Assembly (NCBI RefSeq): GCF_030005555.1
Contig: NZ_JASCQG010000009.1
Location: forward strand, 1-64,000
DNA length: 64,000 nt
Reading direction: 5' to 3'
From: Empedobacter sedimenti
GTDB lineage: Bacteria > Bacteroidota > Bacteroidia > Flavobacteriales > Weeksellaceae
Shown: piece by piece, positions 8,854-17,564 of the stretch
How positions within the stretch are numbered: position 1 is the first letter of the stretch
Layout: each line of letters starts with the position of its first letter
Program-made: the position numbers and the translations under genes
The notes under the pieces: generated by a model
Database searches by the model: none
Told to the model about the DNA's origin: nothing
The model's input: the letters and a program-made list of their open reading frames with translations, nothing else

Positions 8854-8877
8854 AAACGCCGAGCAAAGCTCAGCGTT
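8854..8877 (-). terminator. Terminator of pckA
   Basis: AACGC-GAGC-AAA-GCTC-GCGTT hairpin with one bulge per arm. Read on the minus strand it is followed by a T-rich run, and it lies directly downstream of the pckA stop. Confidence 0.85.
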
Positions 8878-8905
8878 TCTAATTATTTTATTGAATATTA
8901 TCAAA

Positions 8906-10477
8906 TTAAATGATAGGTCCTCCTGCTAAAATATCTGCTGTAGCAAATTCTTCGAATTTTTTGAAATTTTCTTTGAATTTAGAAGCTAATAATTTTGCAT
9001 TCGCTTCATATGCTTCCTCAGAAGTAAATGAAGTTGCAGGATTTAATTTTTCCGCATCAACACCTTCGATAGCAACAGGAACATCGAATCCAAAATATTG
9101 ATCTTTCTTGAATTCAGCATTGTTTAAATCTCCGTTTAAAGCAGCGTTAATAACCGCACGCGTATCTTTAAGAGACATACGTTGTTTTTGTCCGTTCCAT
9201 CCTGTGTTGATTAACCATACATTAACACCTGTTTTTTCAACTTTATCGCTTAACATTTCAGCGTATTTTGTTGGGCGTAATGGCATAAATGGCGCACCAA
9301 AACATGTAGAGAAAGTTGTTTGTGGCTCTGTAATTCCAGCCTCTGTTCCAGCTACTTTAGATGTATATCCTGAGATAAACAGGTAAGCCGCTTGGTCTGG
9401 ATTTAATTTAGCGATAGGAGGGAAAACTCCGTAAGCATCAAATGATAAGAAGAAAATATTTTTAGGATTTTTTCCTACAGAAGGAACCGCAATATTTTCG
9501 ATATAATCAATTGGGTAAGAAACACGTGTGTTTTCTGTGATTGATGTATCTGAAAAATCTACTTCGTTAGTTCCTGGAATTAATTTACAGTTTTCTAATA
9601 AAGCACCTTCTTTGATTGCTGCATAAATTTCTGGTTCACCTTCTTCAGATAAGTTAATTACTTTTGCGTAACAACCTCCTTCAAAGTTAAAAACAGAATC
9701 ATCAGCAGTCCATCCGTGTTCGTCATCACCAATTAAACGTCTGTTTTTATCAGCAGATAATGTTGTTTTTCCTGTACCAGATAAACCAAAGAACATAGCT
9801 GTGTCTCCGTTTTCACCAGAGTTTGCAGAACAGTGCATTGGTAAAGTGTTTTTGAAAACTGGCATGATAAAGTTTAATGCAGAGAAAATACCTTTTTTCA
9901 TCTCTCCTGTATAACCAGTACCACCGTTTAAAACAATTTTACGTTTAAAGTTTAAGATAGAGAAATTGTGTTGTCTTGTTCCATCTACATCAGCTTCTGC
10001 TGTAAAAGTAGGAGCATTGATAATTGTCCACTCAGAATCTCCAAAGTTTTTCAACTCTTCTTCTGTAGGACGAATAAACATATTGTAAATAAATAAATTT
10101 GCAGCTGGAGTTTCAGTAATTGCTCTAATTTTTGTTTTGTAAGCATCATCTGCACACGCAAATGCATCACGTACATAAATTTCTTTGTTACTTAAGTGCT
10201 CTACAACTTTATCGTAAAGTGCGTCAAATTTTTCTGAATCAAATGGAATATTTGTTTTTCCATCCCACCAAATGTTATTTTCCGTGATTTCGTCTTTAAC
10301 GATAAAACGATCTTGTGGCGAACGCCCAGTAAATTCTCCAGTCAACATATTAACTGCACCAGAAGATGTAATTTCTCCTTGTCCAATTTCAACCATTTTT
10401 TTAGTTAATTCTTCCGGAGATAATTGATAGTTAATTTTGGAATTTTTTATTCCGTAAGATGCCAATTCTATGCTCAT
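8906..10477 (-). CDS. pckA: Phosphoenolpyruvate carboxykinase (ATP)
   Basis: 523 aa, the usual length. It catalyses oxaloacetate + ATP to PEP + CO2 + ADP, the gluconeogenic entry step in the cytoplasm. Visible motifs are the substrate loop 'LTGEFTGRSPQDRFIV', the P-loop/kinase-1a motif 'GLSGTGKTTLSAD', the metal-binding 'GDDEHGW', the 'FEGGCYAK' motif and 'YTSKVAGTE'. It stands alone on the minus strand, divergent from acpP, with its own terminator. Gene content and sequence are ordinary, with nothing unusual. Confidence 0.97.
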   Translation of the reverse strand: MSIELASYGIKNSKINYQLSPEELTKKMVEIGQGEITSSGAVNMLTGEFTGRSPQDRFIVKDEITENNIWWDGKTNIPFDSEKFDALYDKVVEHLSNKEIYVRDAFACADDAYKTKIRAITETPAANLFIYNMFIRPTEEELKNFGDSEWTIINAPTFTAEADVDGTRQHNFSILNFKRKIVLNGGTGYTGEMKKGIFSALNFIMPVFKNTLPMHCSANSGENGDTAMFFGLSGTGKTTLSADKNRRLIGDDEHGWTADDSVFNFEGGCYAKVINLSEEGEPEIYAAIKEGALLENCKLIPGTNEVDFSDTSITENTRVSYPIDYIENIAVPSVGKNPKNIFFLSFDAYGVFPPIAKLNPDQAAYLFISGYTSKVAGTEAGITEPQTTFSTCFGAPFMPLRPTKYAEMLSDKVEKTGVNVWLINTGWNGQKQRMSLKDTRAVINAALNGDLNNAEFKKDQYFGFDVPVAIEGVDAEKLNPATSFTSEEAYEANAKLLASKFKENFKKFEEFATADILAGGPII

Positions 10478-10526
10478 TTTTGTGATTTTAAAGTACTTTT
10501 AAAAGAATAAAGGTAAAAATTTTGTA

Positions 10527-10534
10527 CAAAATTA
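10527..10534 (-). promoter_or_regulatory. -7 box of the pckA promoter
   Basis: On the minus strand this reads TAATTTTG, a match to TAnnTTTG, about 50 nt ahead of the pckA start. No clear TTG is seen at the -33 position. Confidence 0.4.
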
Positions 10535-10644
10535 CAATAAATTAAGACGTTAAAAATTTGACTTATATCATTAACTCAAACGTTTTCTCGTATAATTATT
10601 CACATTATATTTACTAGTTCTTATGCGTGCATATAAAAAAAAGC

Positions 10645-10673
10645 TTGTATTTAATATAAGTTTTATATTTTTG
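10645..10673 (+). promoter_or_regulatory. Promoter of acpP
   Basis: TTG at 10645-10647, an 18-bp spacer, then TATTTTTG at 10666-10673: a full match to the Bacteroidota sigma-ABfr pattern, 32 nt ahead of acpP. Confidence 0.75.
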
Positions 10674-10705
10674 CACTAGTTTACAACAATTAAAATTAGA
10701 AAATT

Positions 10706-10942
10706 ATGTCTGACATTACATCAAGAGTGAAAGCGATTATCGTAGATAAATTAGGAGTTGACGAAAGCGAAGTTACGCTAGAAGCAAGTTTCACTAACGA
10801 TTTAGGAGCTGATTCATTAGACACAGTAGAATTAATCATGGAATTCGAAAAAGAATTTGATATCCAAATTCCAGACGATCAAGCTGAGAAAATTTCTACA
10901 GTAGGTCAAGCTGTAACATACATCGAAGACTTAAACAAGTAA
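10706..10942 (+). CDS. acpP: Acyl carrier protein
   Basis: 78 aa, acidic. The phosphopantetheine attachment site is the Ser of '[10 protein letters not shown]' (about residue 37), followed by the recognition helix '[19 protein letters not shown]'. It carries acyl chains in type II fatty-acid synthesis and feeds FabF, encoded 16 bp downstream. The canonical cluster order acpP-fabF-rnc is conserved here. A strong promoter lies directly upstream. Confidence 0.97.
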   Translation: MSDITSRVKAIIVDKLGVDESEVTLEASFTNDLGADSLDTVELIMEFEKEFDIQIPDDQAEKISTVGQAVTYIEDLNK

Positions 10943-10958
10943 TAGTTCCTTAATTTTT

Positions 10959-12212
10959 ATGGAATTAAAAAGAGTAGTAGTAACAGGTTTAGGCGCGCTA
11001 ACACCAATCGGAAATACATACCAAGAATACTGGAATGGATTAGTGAATGGTGTAAGTGGCGCTGCGCCTATTACGCTTTTTGACGCAACTCTTTTTAAGA
11101 CACAATTTGCTTGTGAGATTAAAAACTTCAATATCGAAGATCATTTTGATCGTAAAGAAGCAAGAAAAATTGACCGTTGTGCCCAATTGGGGATTATTGC
11201 AGCTAGAGAGGCAATAAAACACAGTGGAATCTTAGAAGATACAAATGTAAACAAAGAGCGTATCGGCGTTATATGGGGATCTGGTATTGGTGGAATTAAA
11301 ACTTTTGAAGAAGAAGTTTCTAATTACGCTACAGGAAATGGAACGCCTCGTTTCAATCCTTTCTTTATCCCTAAGATGATTGCAGATATCACGCCTGGTC
11401 ATATTTCGATGGAATTTGGTCTTATGGGGCCTAATTATACAACTGTTTCGGCTTGTGCCTCTTCTACAAATGCAATTATTGATGCTTACATGTTGTTAAG
11501 ACTTGGAAAAGCTGAAGCAATTGTTGCAGGAGGATCAGAAGCTGCTATTACAGCTGCAAGTATTGGAGGTTTTAATGCGTTACATGCGTTATCTACACGA
11601 AATGATGATCCACAAACTGCTTCTCGTCCATTCGACAAAGACCGCGATGGTTTCGTTATGGGAGAAGGAGCTGGATGTATTATTTTAGAAGAATACGAAC
11701 ATGCAATTGCACGTGGAGCTACAATTTATGCTGAATTAGTAGGAACAGGAATGACAGCAGATGCTCACCATATTACAGCACCACATCCAGAAGGATTAGG
11801 AGCACTAAATGTGATGAGAGAAGCTTTATTAGATGCAAATATTAATGTAGAAGATGTTGATCATATCAATATGCACGGAACATCTACTGGATTAGGAGAT
11901 ATTGCAGAATCTAAAGCAATTCAAAAATTATTTGGAGAACATGCTTACAATATTCAAATCAATTCAACAAAATCAATGACAGGTCACTTATTAGGTGGTG
12001 CAGGGATTATTGAAGCGATTTCGGCAATTGGAGCAATCAATAACAGTATCGTTCCACCAACAATTAATCATTTTACGGATGATGAAAATCTTGATCCTAA
12101 AATTGATTATACATTTAACAAAGCAAAAGAGAAAAATGTAGATTACGCATTGAGTAATACTTTTGGTTTCGGTGGTCACAATGCTTGTGTGATATTTAAG
12201 AAGTATAAGTAA
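10959..12212 (+). CDS. fabF: Beta-ketoacyl-ACP synthase II
   Basis: 417 aa. It performs malonyl-ACP condensation in fatty-acid elongation. The nucleophile Cys lies in 'TVSACASSTNAI' (about residue 164), and the two catalytic His lie in 'MHGTSTGLGD' and 'KSMTGHLLGGAGI' (about 305 and 341). The family signatures 'VVVTGLGALTPIG' and 'NTFGFGGHNACVIFK' are at the ends. It shares an operon with acpP and overlaps the rnc start by one base (TAATG). Confidence 0.97.
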   Translation: MELKRVVVTGLGALTPIGNTYQEYWNGLVNGVSGAAPITLFDATLFKTQFACEIKNFNIEDHFDRKEARKIDRCAQLGIIAAREAIKHSGILEDTNVNKERIGVIWGSGIGGIKTFEEEVSNYATGNGTPRFNPFFIPKMIADITPGHISMEFGLMGPNYTTVSACASSTNAIIDAYMLLRLGKAEAIVAGGSEAAITAASIGGFNALHALSTRNDDPQTASRPFDKDRDGFVMGEGAGCIILEEYEHAIARGATIYAELVGTGMTADAHHITAPHPEGLGALNVMREALLDANINVEDVDHINMHGTSTGLGDIAESKAIQKLFGEHAYNIQINSTKSMTGHLLGGAGIIEAISAIGAINNSIVPPTINHFTDDENLDPKIDYTFNKAKEKNVDYALSNTFGFGGHNACVIFKKYK

Positions 12213-12964
12213 TGTCTTTCTTAAAAAAGTTATTTTCTTTTAAAAATCATCGAGATGATTCAAATTCATCAGATCCTTTTTTGAAATTTTTGAAGTCGAT
12301 TTTGGGTTATACTCCTCGCGATATCGAGGTGTTTAAAGAAGCATTTACCCATAGATCAGCTCAGAAAAAAGACGAAAACGGAAACAGTATAAATTTTGAA
12401 AGATTAGAGTTTTTAGGAGATGCATTACTTGGTGCTTCTGCTGCAATGCACCTTTATTTTAAAGCACCAGATCAGCAAGAAGGTTATTTAACAAAAATGC
12501 GATCAAAGATTGTTTCACGTAGACAACTAAATGATGTTTCGAAACAATTGGGACTTTTAGATTATTTGGATCCAATGAACAACCACTCCAATTTGGGAGA
12601 AGATGTGAATGGAGATATGTTAGAGGCATTGGTAGGAGCAATATATGTTGATGGAGGAATAGACGCTGTACAAAAATTTATTCAAGTCAAGATTATTGAC
12701 CCTTATGCGGATTTAGATCGTTTAGAACACACTATTACAAGTCACAAATCGTTGATTTTGGAATGGAGTCAAAAAACAAGAAATTCGATAAGATTCAATA
12801 CTTTTGAGGAGCAAAACGCAGAAGATTTACAAGTTTTTGTATCAGTTATTCGTCTCAACGACAAAGTTATCTCAAAAGGAAGAGGCACATCTAAAAAGAA
12901 AGCCGAAGAAAGCGCTGCAAAACGTGCTTACTATTCCTTACAAAAGAAAATAGAAAAAGTATAA
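12212..12964 (+). CDS. rnc: Ribonuclease III
   Basis: 250 aa. The RNase III signature 'NFERLEFLGDALLG' (about residues 65-78) carries the catalytic Glu/Asp, with further acidic residues in 'GDMLEALVGAIYVDGG'. A C-terminal dsRNA-binding domain (about 180-250) ends in 'SKGRGTSKKKAEESAAKRAYYSLQ'. An N-terminal extension of about 25 residues is typical of Bacteroidota members. It processes rRNA precursors and other double-stranded RNAs. It is coupled to fabF by an overlapping stop/start. Confidence 0.96.
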   Translation: MSFLKKLFSFKNHRDDSNSSDPFLKFLKSILGYTPRDIEVFKEAFTHRSAQKKDENGNSINFERLEFLGDALLGASAAMHLYFKAPDQQEGYLTKMRSKIVSRRQLNDVSKQLGLLDYLDPMNNHSNLGEDVNGDMLEALVGAIYVDGGIDAVQKFIQVKIIDPYADLDRLEHTITSHKSLILEWSQKTRNSIRFNTFEEQNAEDLQVFVSVIRLNDKVISKGRGTSKKKAEESAAKRAYYSLQKKIEKV

Positions 12965-12968
12965 ATCC

Positions 12969-13427
12969 ATGGCAGAACTACTCTTATGTGAAGATTTTAT
13001 TGATTTTCATCTGATAGGCGTAAATTCTAGCTTTGACACTTCTACACAATTTATTTTCCATCTCAATTCTACTTTCGAAACGCACTTTCAGCGTATTAAA
13101 GATTTAGATATTTGGTTAGATGACCATATGTATTATTTTGAAACGTATGCATGGTTAGATGTTGCGAATAAAATAGATTATCATATCATTAAAAATGCTC
13201 CAAATCAATCCGAATCTAAAAAAAATGAAGTAGATTTATCAAATCTTTTCAAGGAAAGTATCATTTTAGTGCCAAATTATAAAGATTGCAACTATGTTGT
13301 AAAAATCTCTGGTTGGGAAGATGATATTCAAAATCTTGATCTTCCTTTCGAAGAAAAAGATTTTATAAAACAGATCAAAAAAATAGATATCGATTTGATT
13401 AGCATGGCTGAACAGTTGGTTTTCTAA
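12969..13427 (+). CDS. IPExxxVDY family protein
   Basis: 152 aa. A small, acidic, cytoplasmic protein of the Bacteroidota-specific IPExxxVDY family, which is normally found between rnc and pyk, exactly as here. The name motif is degenerate in this copy: near the family's motif position the sequence reads 'LPFEEKDFIKQIKKI'. The function is unknown. It is 4 bp after rnc and probably in the same transcript. Confidence 0.75.
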   Translation: MAELLLCEDFIDFHLIGVNSSFDTSTQFIFHLNSTFETHFQRIKDLDIWLDDHMYYFETYAWLDVANKIDYHIIKNAPNQSESKKNEVDLSNLFKESIILVPNYKDCNYVVKISGWEDDIQNLDLPFEEKDFIKQIKKIDIDLISMAEQLVF

Positions 13428-13458
13428 CAAAATATTGTGCATAAAAAGGGAAAAAATT

Positions 13459-14901
13459 ATGATTTACGATAAACAATATCTTAAAAAAACAAAAATTGTT
13501 GCAACCTTAGGGCCTGCAACAGAAAGTCCAGAAATTATTTTAGAAATGATGAGAAAAGGAACAGATGTGTTCCGTATCAATTTTTCACATGCAGATTATG
13601 CAGATGTGAAACGTAAAATTGAAACGATTCATCAATTAAATAATGATCATGGATACAATACAGCAATTTTAGCGGATTTACAAGGTCCAAAATTGCGTAT
13701 TGGTAAAATGGAACATGAAGATTTTATTATCAATCCAGGAGAGATCTTAACCTTCACAAACGAGGATGTTATAGGAACTAAAGAAAAAGTTTTTATGACG
13801 TATAAAAAGTTTGCTCAAGACGTACAAGTAGGAGAAAATATCTTGATTGATGACGGAAAATTAATCTTCAAAGTAATCGAGACGAATGGAACAGATACTG
13901 TAAAAGCTGAGACTATTCAAGGAGGTCCGTTACGTTCTAAGAAAGGAGTAAACTTACCAAATACAAATATTTCTTTACCAGCTTTAACAGAAAAAGACAA
14001 AGAAGATGCAAAATTCGCAATTGAAAATCGTGTGGATTGGTTTGCATTATCTTTCGTGCGTTCTGGGCAAGATGTTAAAGATTTATCTGACTTTATTAAA
14101 GAAAATGGAACATTAAAAATTCCAATTATATCTAAAATAGAAAAACCAGAAGCTTTAGAAAATATTGATGAAATTTTAGAGTTTTCTGACGGATTAATGG
14201 TTGCTCGTGGTGACTTAGGAGTTGAAGTTCCATTTGAGATTGTTCCTAAAGCACAAAAGCAATTAATTGATAAATCTAAATTAGCACGTAAACCAGTTAT
14301 AGTTGCAACACAAATGATGGAGACTATGATTTCTAGTCTTACGCCGACTAGAGCAGAAGTTTCTGATGTTGCGAATGCAGTTTTTGATGGAGCGGATGCT
14401 GTGATGTTGTCTGGAGAGACTTCTGTGGGGCAATATCCTGTTCAGGTTATTGAGAAAATGACAAAAATTCTTCAAACAGTTGAAGATGATGAACACGTAC
14501 ATGTACCAGAGCACAAACCGAAAATTAAGAACGAACGCTTTGTTACTGACATGGTTTGTTATAATGCAGGAAAAATGGCAGAAGATACAGGAGCTAAAGC
14601 GATTGCTACATTAACTTATTCAGGTTATACAGCTTTCCAAATTTCTTCTCATCGTCCAAATTCATTTATCTTGGTTTTTAATCCAAGTAAACGAATTAAT
14701 CGTATGTTGAATTTATTATGGGGCGTAAAAGCAATTAATTACGATCCTCGTGATACTTCTACAGATCAAACTGTAACGGAGGTAAATATCTTAGCAAAAA
14801 ATGCAGGTTATGTAGATTATGGCGATTATATTATCAATTTGAATGCAATGCCAGCATTTGAAAAAGGAATTACGAATACGTTACGTATTTCGATGATTTA
14901 A
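13459..14901 (+). CDS. pyk: Pyruvate kinase
   Basis: 480 aa from the ATG at 13459. An in-frame TTG at 13435 would add a non-conserved 8-residue extension. It converts PEP + ADP to pyruvate + ATP. 'KTKIVATLGPATESPE' opens the A domain, 'RINFSHAD' holds phosphate-binding residues, 'LADLQGPKLRIG' leads into the B domain, and 'ISKIEKPEALENIDEIL' with 'GLMVARGDLGVE' hold the active-site Lys/Glu/Asp. The C-terminal domain is complete. It follows the IPExxxVDY gene by 31 bp. Confidence 0.97.
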   Translation: MIYDKQYLKKTKIVATLGPATESPEIILEMMRKGTDVFRINFSHADYADVKRKIETIHQLNNDHGYNTAILADLQGPKLRIGKMEHEDFIINPGEILTFTNEDVIGTKEKVFMTYKKFAQDVQVGENILIDDGKLIFKVIETNGTDTVKAETIQGGPLRSKKGVNLPNTNISLPALTEKDKEDAKFAIENRVDWFALSFVRSGQDVKDLSDFIKENGTLKIPIISKIEKPEALENIDEILEFSDGLMVARGDLGVEVPFEIVPKAQKQLIDKSKLARKPVIVATQMMETMISSLTPTRAEVSDVANAVFDGADAVMLSGETSVGQYPVQVIEKMTKILQTVEDDEHVHVPEHKPKIKNERFVTDMVCYNAGKMAEDTGAKAIATLTYSGYTAFQISSHRPNSFILVFNPSKRINRMLNLLWGVKAINYDPRDTSTDQTVTEVNILAKNAGYVDYGDYIINLNAMPAFEKGITNTLRISMI

Positions 14902-14922
14902 TCGATCAATTATAAATAATAT

Positions 14923-14962
14923 AAAAAAGTCCTTTCAAAATTATTGAAAGGACTTTTTTTTG
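14923..14962 (+). terminator. Terminator of the acpP-pyk unit
   Basis: Stem AAGTCCTTTCAA / TTGAAAGGACTT with a short AATTA loop, flanked by A6 and T8. Confidence 0.9.
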
Positions 14963-15004
14963 TGATAAACCTTAAATAATAAATCGAACTTTAAATAGAT
15001 TTAA

Positions 15005-15012
15005 TAACTTTG
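15005..15012 (+). promoter_or_regulatory. -7 box of the manC promoter
   Basis: TAACTTTG matches TAnnTTTG, 22 nt ahead of the start codon. No good TTG is seen at -33. Confidence 0.5.
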
Positions 15013-15034
15013 TAAGTTCGAATTAGAGTAAAAT

Positions 15035-16027
15035 ATGTGTATATATAATGTAATATTGTCTGGAGGAGTAGGAAGTCGTTTATGGCCACTTTCGAGAAAA
15101 AGTCATCCAAAACAATATTTACCTTTGTTTCAAGAGAAATCATTGTTTGAATTAACGATTCAACGTAATCGTCCTATTGCTGATAAATTGATGGTTATAG
15201 GGAACAGAGATAATGATCATTTGAGTCAAGAAGTTTTAGATAAATTAGATGTTAATTATTTAAAAATTGTAGAAGCTGTACCTCGTAATACCGCAGCCGC
15301 TATTGCATTTGCAGCTTTGGCTGTTGACGAGAATGATATTTTAATCGTTACTCCATCTGATCATTTGATTGAAGATATGGAAGCTTATCAAGTTGCAATG
15401 CAACGCGCAATAGATTTAGCTAAAAATGATTTTATTGTAACATTTGGTGTACAACCAACTCGACCAGAAACGGGTTACGGCTATATTGAGCATAAAGCAG
15501 ATAAAGTGATTTCGTTTCGTGAAAAACCAAATCATATTACAGCGCAAGATTTTATAGAGCAAGGTAATTTTCTGTGGAATAGTGGAATGTTTTGTTTCAA
15601 AGCAAAAGTTTTGCTAAAAGAGTTGAAAAAATTTGAGAAAGAAATTTACGAAAAATCAAAGATAGCTTGGGAAGCTGCTGTTAATGGTGAATTAGATGAG
15701 GTACTTTCGATGGAAATTCCGTCAAATAGTATAGATTATGCAGTGATGGAAAGAAGTAAAAAAATAAAAGTAGTTCCTGCAAAGTTTATTTGGAATGATT
15801 TAGGTTCTTTCGAGTCGTTATATGATTATTTTGTGATGAATGGACATTATGTTGATAGAAATGGAAACATGGTAATAGGGACAGAAGTTTATACTTCTTT
15901 TGTTGGGCTTCAAAATACCATTTTTGTTAATACTCCAACAGCGAATTTAATTCTACAAAAAGAGTATTCTCAAGAAGTAAAAAACGTTTATACGCATCTC
16001 GAAAAAAGAAATTCCGAATTAATTTAA
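15035..16027 (+). CDS. manC: Mannose-1-phosphate guanylyltransferase
   Basis: 330 aa. It makes GDP-mannose from Man-1-P and GTP. The nucleotide-binding signature 'ILSGGVGSRLWPLSRKSHPKQ' (about residues 7-27) is complete, and 'TPSDHLI' plus 'FREKPN' are family motifs. The length is that of the catalytic domain alone: the C-terminal cupin (phosphomannose isomerase) of bifunctional ManC/WbpW proteins is absent. A free-standing cupin of that type lies at 61766-62116. Its own promoter and terminator make it monocistronic at the edge of the polysaccharide locus. Confidence 0.9.
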   Translation: MCIYNVILSGGVGSRLWPLSRKSHPKQYLPLFQEKSLFELTIQRNRPIADKLMVIGNRDNDHLSQEVLDKLDVNYLKIVEAVPRNTAAAIAFAALAVDENDILIVTPSDHLIEDMEAYQVAMQRAIDLAKNDFIVTFGVQPTRPETGYGYIEHKADKVISFREKPNHITAQDFIEQGNFLWNSGMFCFKAKVLLKELKKFEKEIYEKSKIAWEAAVNGELDEVLSMEIPSNSIDYAVMERSKKIKVVPAKFIWNDLGSFESLYDYFVMNGHYVDRNGNMVIGTEVYTSFVGLQNTIFVNTPTANLILQKEYSQEVKNVYTHLEKRNSELI

Positions 16028-16033
16028 GATAAT

Positions 16034-16061
16034 AGCACTCTGTTTTATGGAGTGCTTTTTT
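16034..16061 (+). terminator. Terminator of manC
   Basis: AGCACTC / GAGTGCT stem with a T-rich loop and a trailing T-run. Confidence 0.85.
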
Positions 16062-16096
16062 ATTTATATTTCATATATAGATAACATAATATTCAT

Positions 16097-16104
16097 TAAA
16101 TTTG
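16097..16104 (+). promoter_or_regulatory. -7 box of the polysaccharide operon promoter
   Basis: TAAATTTG followed by C, a consensus -7 element, 25 nt ahead of the start codon at 16130. It would drive the long run of same-strand genes that follows. No TTG at -33 is seen. Confidence 0.5.
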
Positions 16105-16129
16105 CATTTCCAACTACAATTACTAAAGA

Positions 16130-16549
16130 ATGACTACAGGAATAACTTTCGGTATTTTTGATTTGCTACATGCAGGTCATATCATGATGCTCGAAGAAGC
16201 AAAAAGACAATGTGATTACCTAATCGTAGGTCTTAATACGGATCCAACTCTTGTAGATCCTTCGAAAAATCATCCCACTCAGTCTATAGTCGAACGATAC
16301 ATTCAATTAGAAGGTTGTCGTTACGTAGATGAAATAATTCCGTACGAAACAGAACAAGATTTGTTTGATATGCTAAGCGCTTTACCAGTTAATGTAAGAG
16401 TTATTGGTGAAGAGTATCGTAATATTGATTTTACGGGAAAACAATATTGTTTAGATAATAATATCCAAATTTATTACAATAAGAGAACGCATCGTTTTTC
16501 GAGTTCTGGATTGAGAAAAGTAGTTGCTACTTCTGAAAAAGAAAAATAA
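16130..16549 (+). CDS. Cytidylyltransferase-like nucleotidyltransferase (TagD/GCT type)
   Basis: 139 aa. The N-terminal 'FGIFDLLHAGHIMMLEEAK' carries the HxGH nucleotide-binding motif (about residues 15-18), and 'HRFSSSGLRK' is the C-terminal RxSSSxLR-type signature of the glycerol-3-phosphate cytidylyltransferase/RfaE-C group. It transfers a nucleotide onto a small phosphorylated alcohol or sugar. The substrate cannot be read from the sequence, but CDP-glycerol or a heptose-like donor is possible. A close paralogue lies at 61298-61726 with most motifs identical. It is the first gene of the polysaccharide operon and is one base from the next ATG. Confidence 0.75.
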   Translation: MTTGITFGIFDLLHAGHIMMLEEAKRQCDYLIVGLNTDPTLVDPSKNHPTQSIVERYIQLEGCRYVDEIIPYETEQDLFDMLSALPVNVRVIGEEYRNIDFTGKQYCLDNNIQIYYNKRTHRFSSSGLRKVVATSEKEK

Positions 16550-16550
16550 G

Positions 16551-17564
16551 ATGAAAACCATTGTTATAACAGGTATAGCTGGTTTTATTGGCTATCATCT
16601 TGCTGAAAAATTAGTTAATAATGGGTTCAATATAGTTGGAATTGATAACATTAATGACTATTACGATGTTCAACTGAAATATGATCGTCTTAAAGAATTA
16701 GGAATTGATCAAAATGAAGCTCAACATTTTCTTCAAAAAACAATTTCTTCAAAATATGGTGAACGATTGATTTTCTTTCGAATGAATTTAGAAGATCAGG
16801 AAGCTTTACCAAGTCTTTTTGCAAATAATCAGATTGATTGTGTTGTTAATTTGGCTGCACAAGCAGGGGTGCGTTATAGTATCGAGAATCCAATGGCATA
16901 TGGACAAAGTAATCTTATCGGTTTTTTAAATCTATTGGAATGTTGTCGTCATCATAATGTTTCAAGATTACTATATGCAAGTAGTTCAAGTGTTTATGGT
17001 AATTCTATAGATGTACCTTTTACTACGGACCAAGATGTTAATCATCCAATTAGTTTATACGCGGCAACAAAGAAAGCGAACGAATTAATGGCGCACACCT
17101 ATAGTCATTTATACCATATTGAAACTATCGGTTTAAGATTTTTTACGGTTTATGGACCATGGGGAAGACCAGATATGGCAATGTTTTTGTTTACAGATGC
17201 TATTATCAATAAAAAACCATTAAAAGTTTTCAATAACGGAGATTTATCAAGAGATTTTACGTACATTGACGATATCATTCAAGGTATCGAAAGGGTAATT
17301 GAAAGTGAAAATCAAACAGAAAAATATCAACTTTATAATATTGGAAATAGTCAACCTGTTCAATTGATGGATTTTATTCGAGAAATTGAAAAATCATCAG
17401 GATTAGAAGCGAAGTTAGAAATGTATCCTATGCAAGATGGTGACGTAAATCAGACTTGGGCAGATGTGACAGAATTAAAAAGCAAATTTGGTTACAATCC
17501 TAATTTTCCAGTAGATAAAGGCGTTTATAACTTTGTAAAATGGTACAAAGAATATTATAAGTAA
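16551..17564 (+). CDS. NAD-dependent epimerase, UDP-glucuronate 4-epimerase-like
   Basis: 337 aa from the ATG at 16551, right after the previous stop; a longer reading from 16524 adds only low-complexity residues. It is an extended SDR: 'TGIAGFIGYHLAEKL' is the NAD-binding GxxGxxG motif, Ser/Tyr/Lys are in 'YASSSSVYGN' and 'SLYAATKKANE', and 'RFFTVYGPWGRPDMA' is typical of the UDP-GlcA/GalA 4-epimerase (CapI/LspL) branch. It likely supplies UDP-GalA or a related uronic acid, consistent with the UDP-sugar dehydrogenase encoded next. The stop overlaps the following start (TAATG). Confidence 0.85.
   Translation: MKTIVITGIAGFIGYHLAEKLVNNGFNIVGIDNINDYYDVQLKYDRLKELGIDQNEAQHFLQKTISSKYGERLIFFRMNLEDQEALPSLFANNQIDCVVNLAAQAGVRYSIENPMAYGQSNLIGFLNLLECCRHHNVSRLLYASSSSVYGNSIDVPFTTDQDVNHPISLYAATKKANELMAHTYSHLYHIETIGLRFFTVYGPWGRPDMAMFLFTDAIINKKPLKVFNNGDLSRDFTYIDDIIQGIERVIESENQTEKYQLYNIGNSQPVQLMDFIREIEKSSGLEAKLEMYPMQDGDVNQTWADVTELKSKFGYNPNFPVDKGVYNFVKWYKEYYK

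Noticed and set aside
8910-9386. Two plus-strand ORFs opposite pckA
   Set aside because: They lie fully inside a well-supported conserved gene on the other strand and show no family motif.
13435-13458. TTG start for pyruvate kinase
   Set aside because: It would add eight residues not typical of the family; the ATG at 13459 is well placed.
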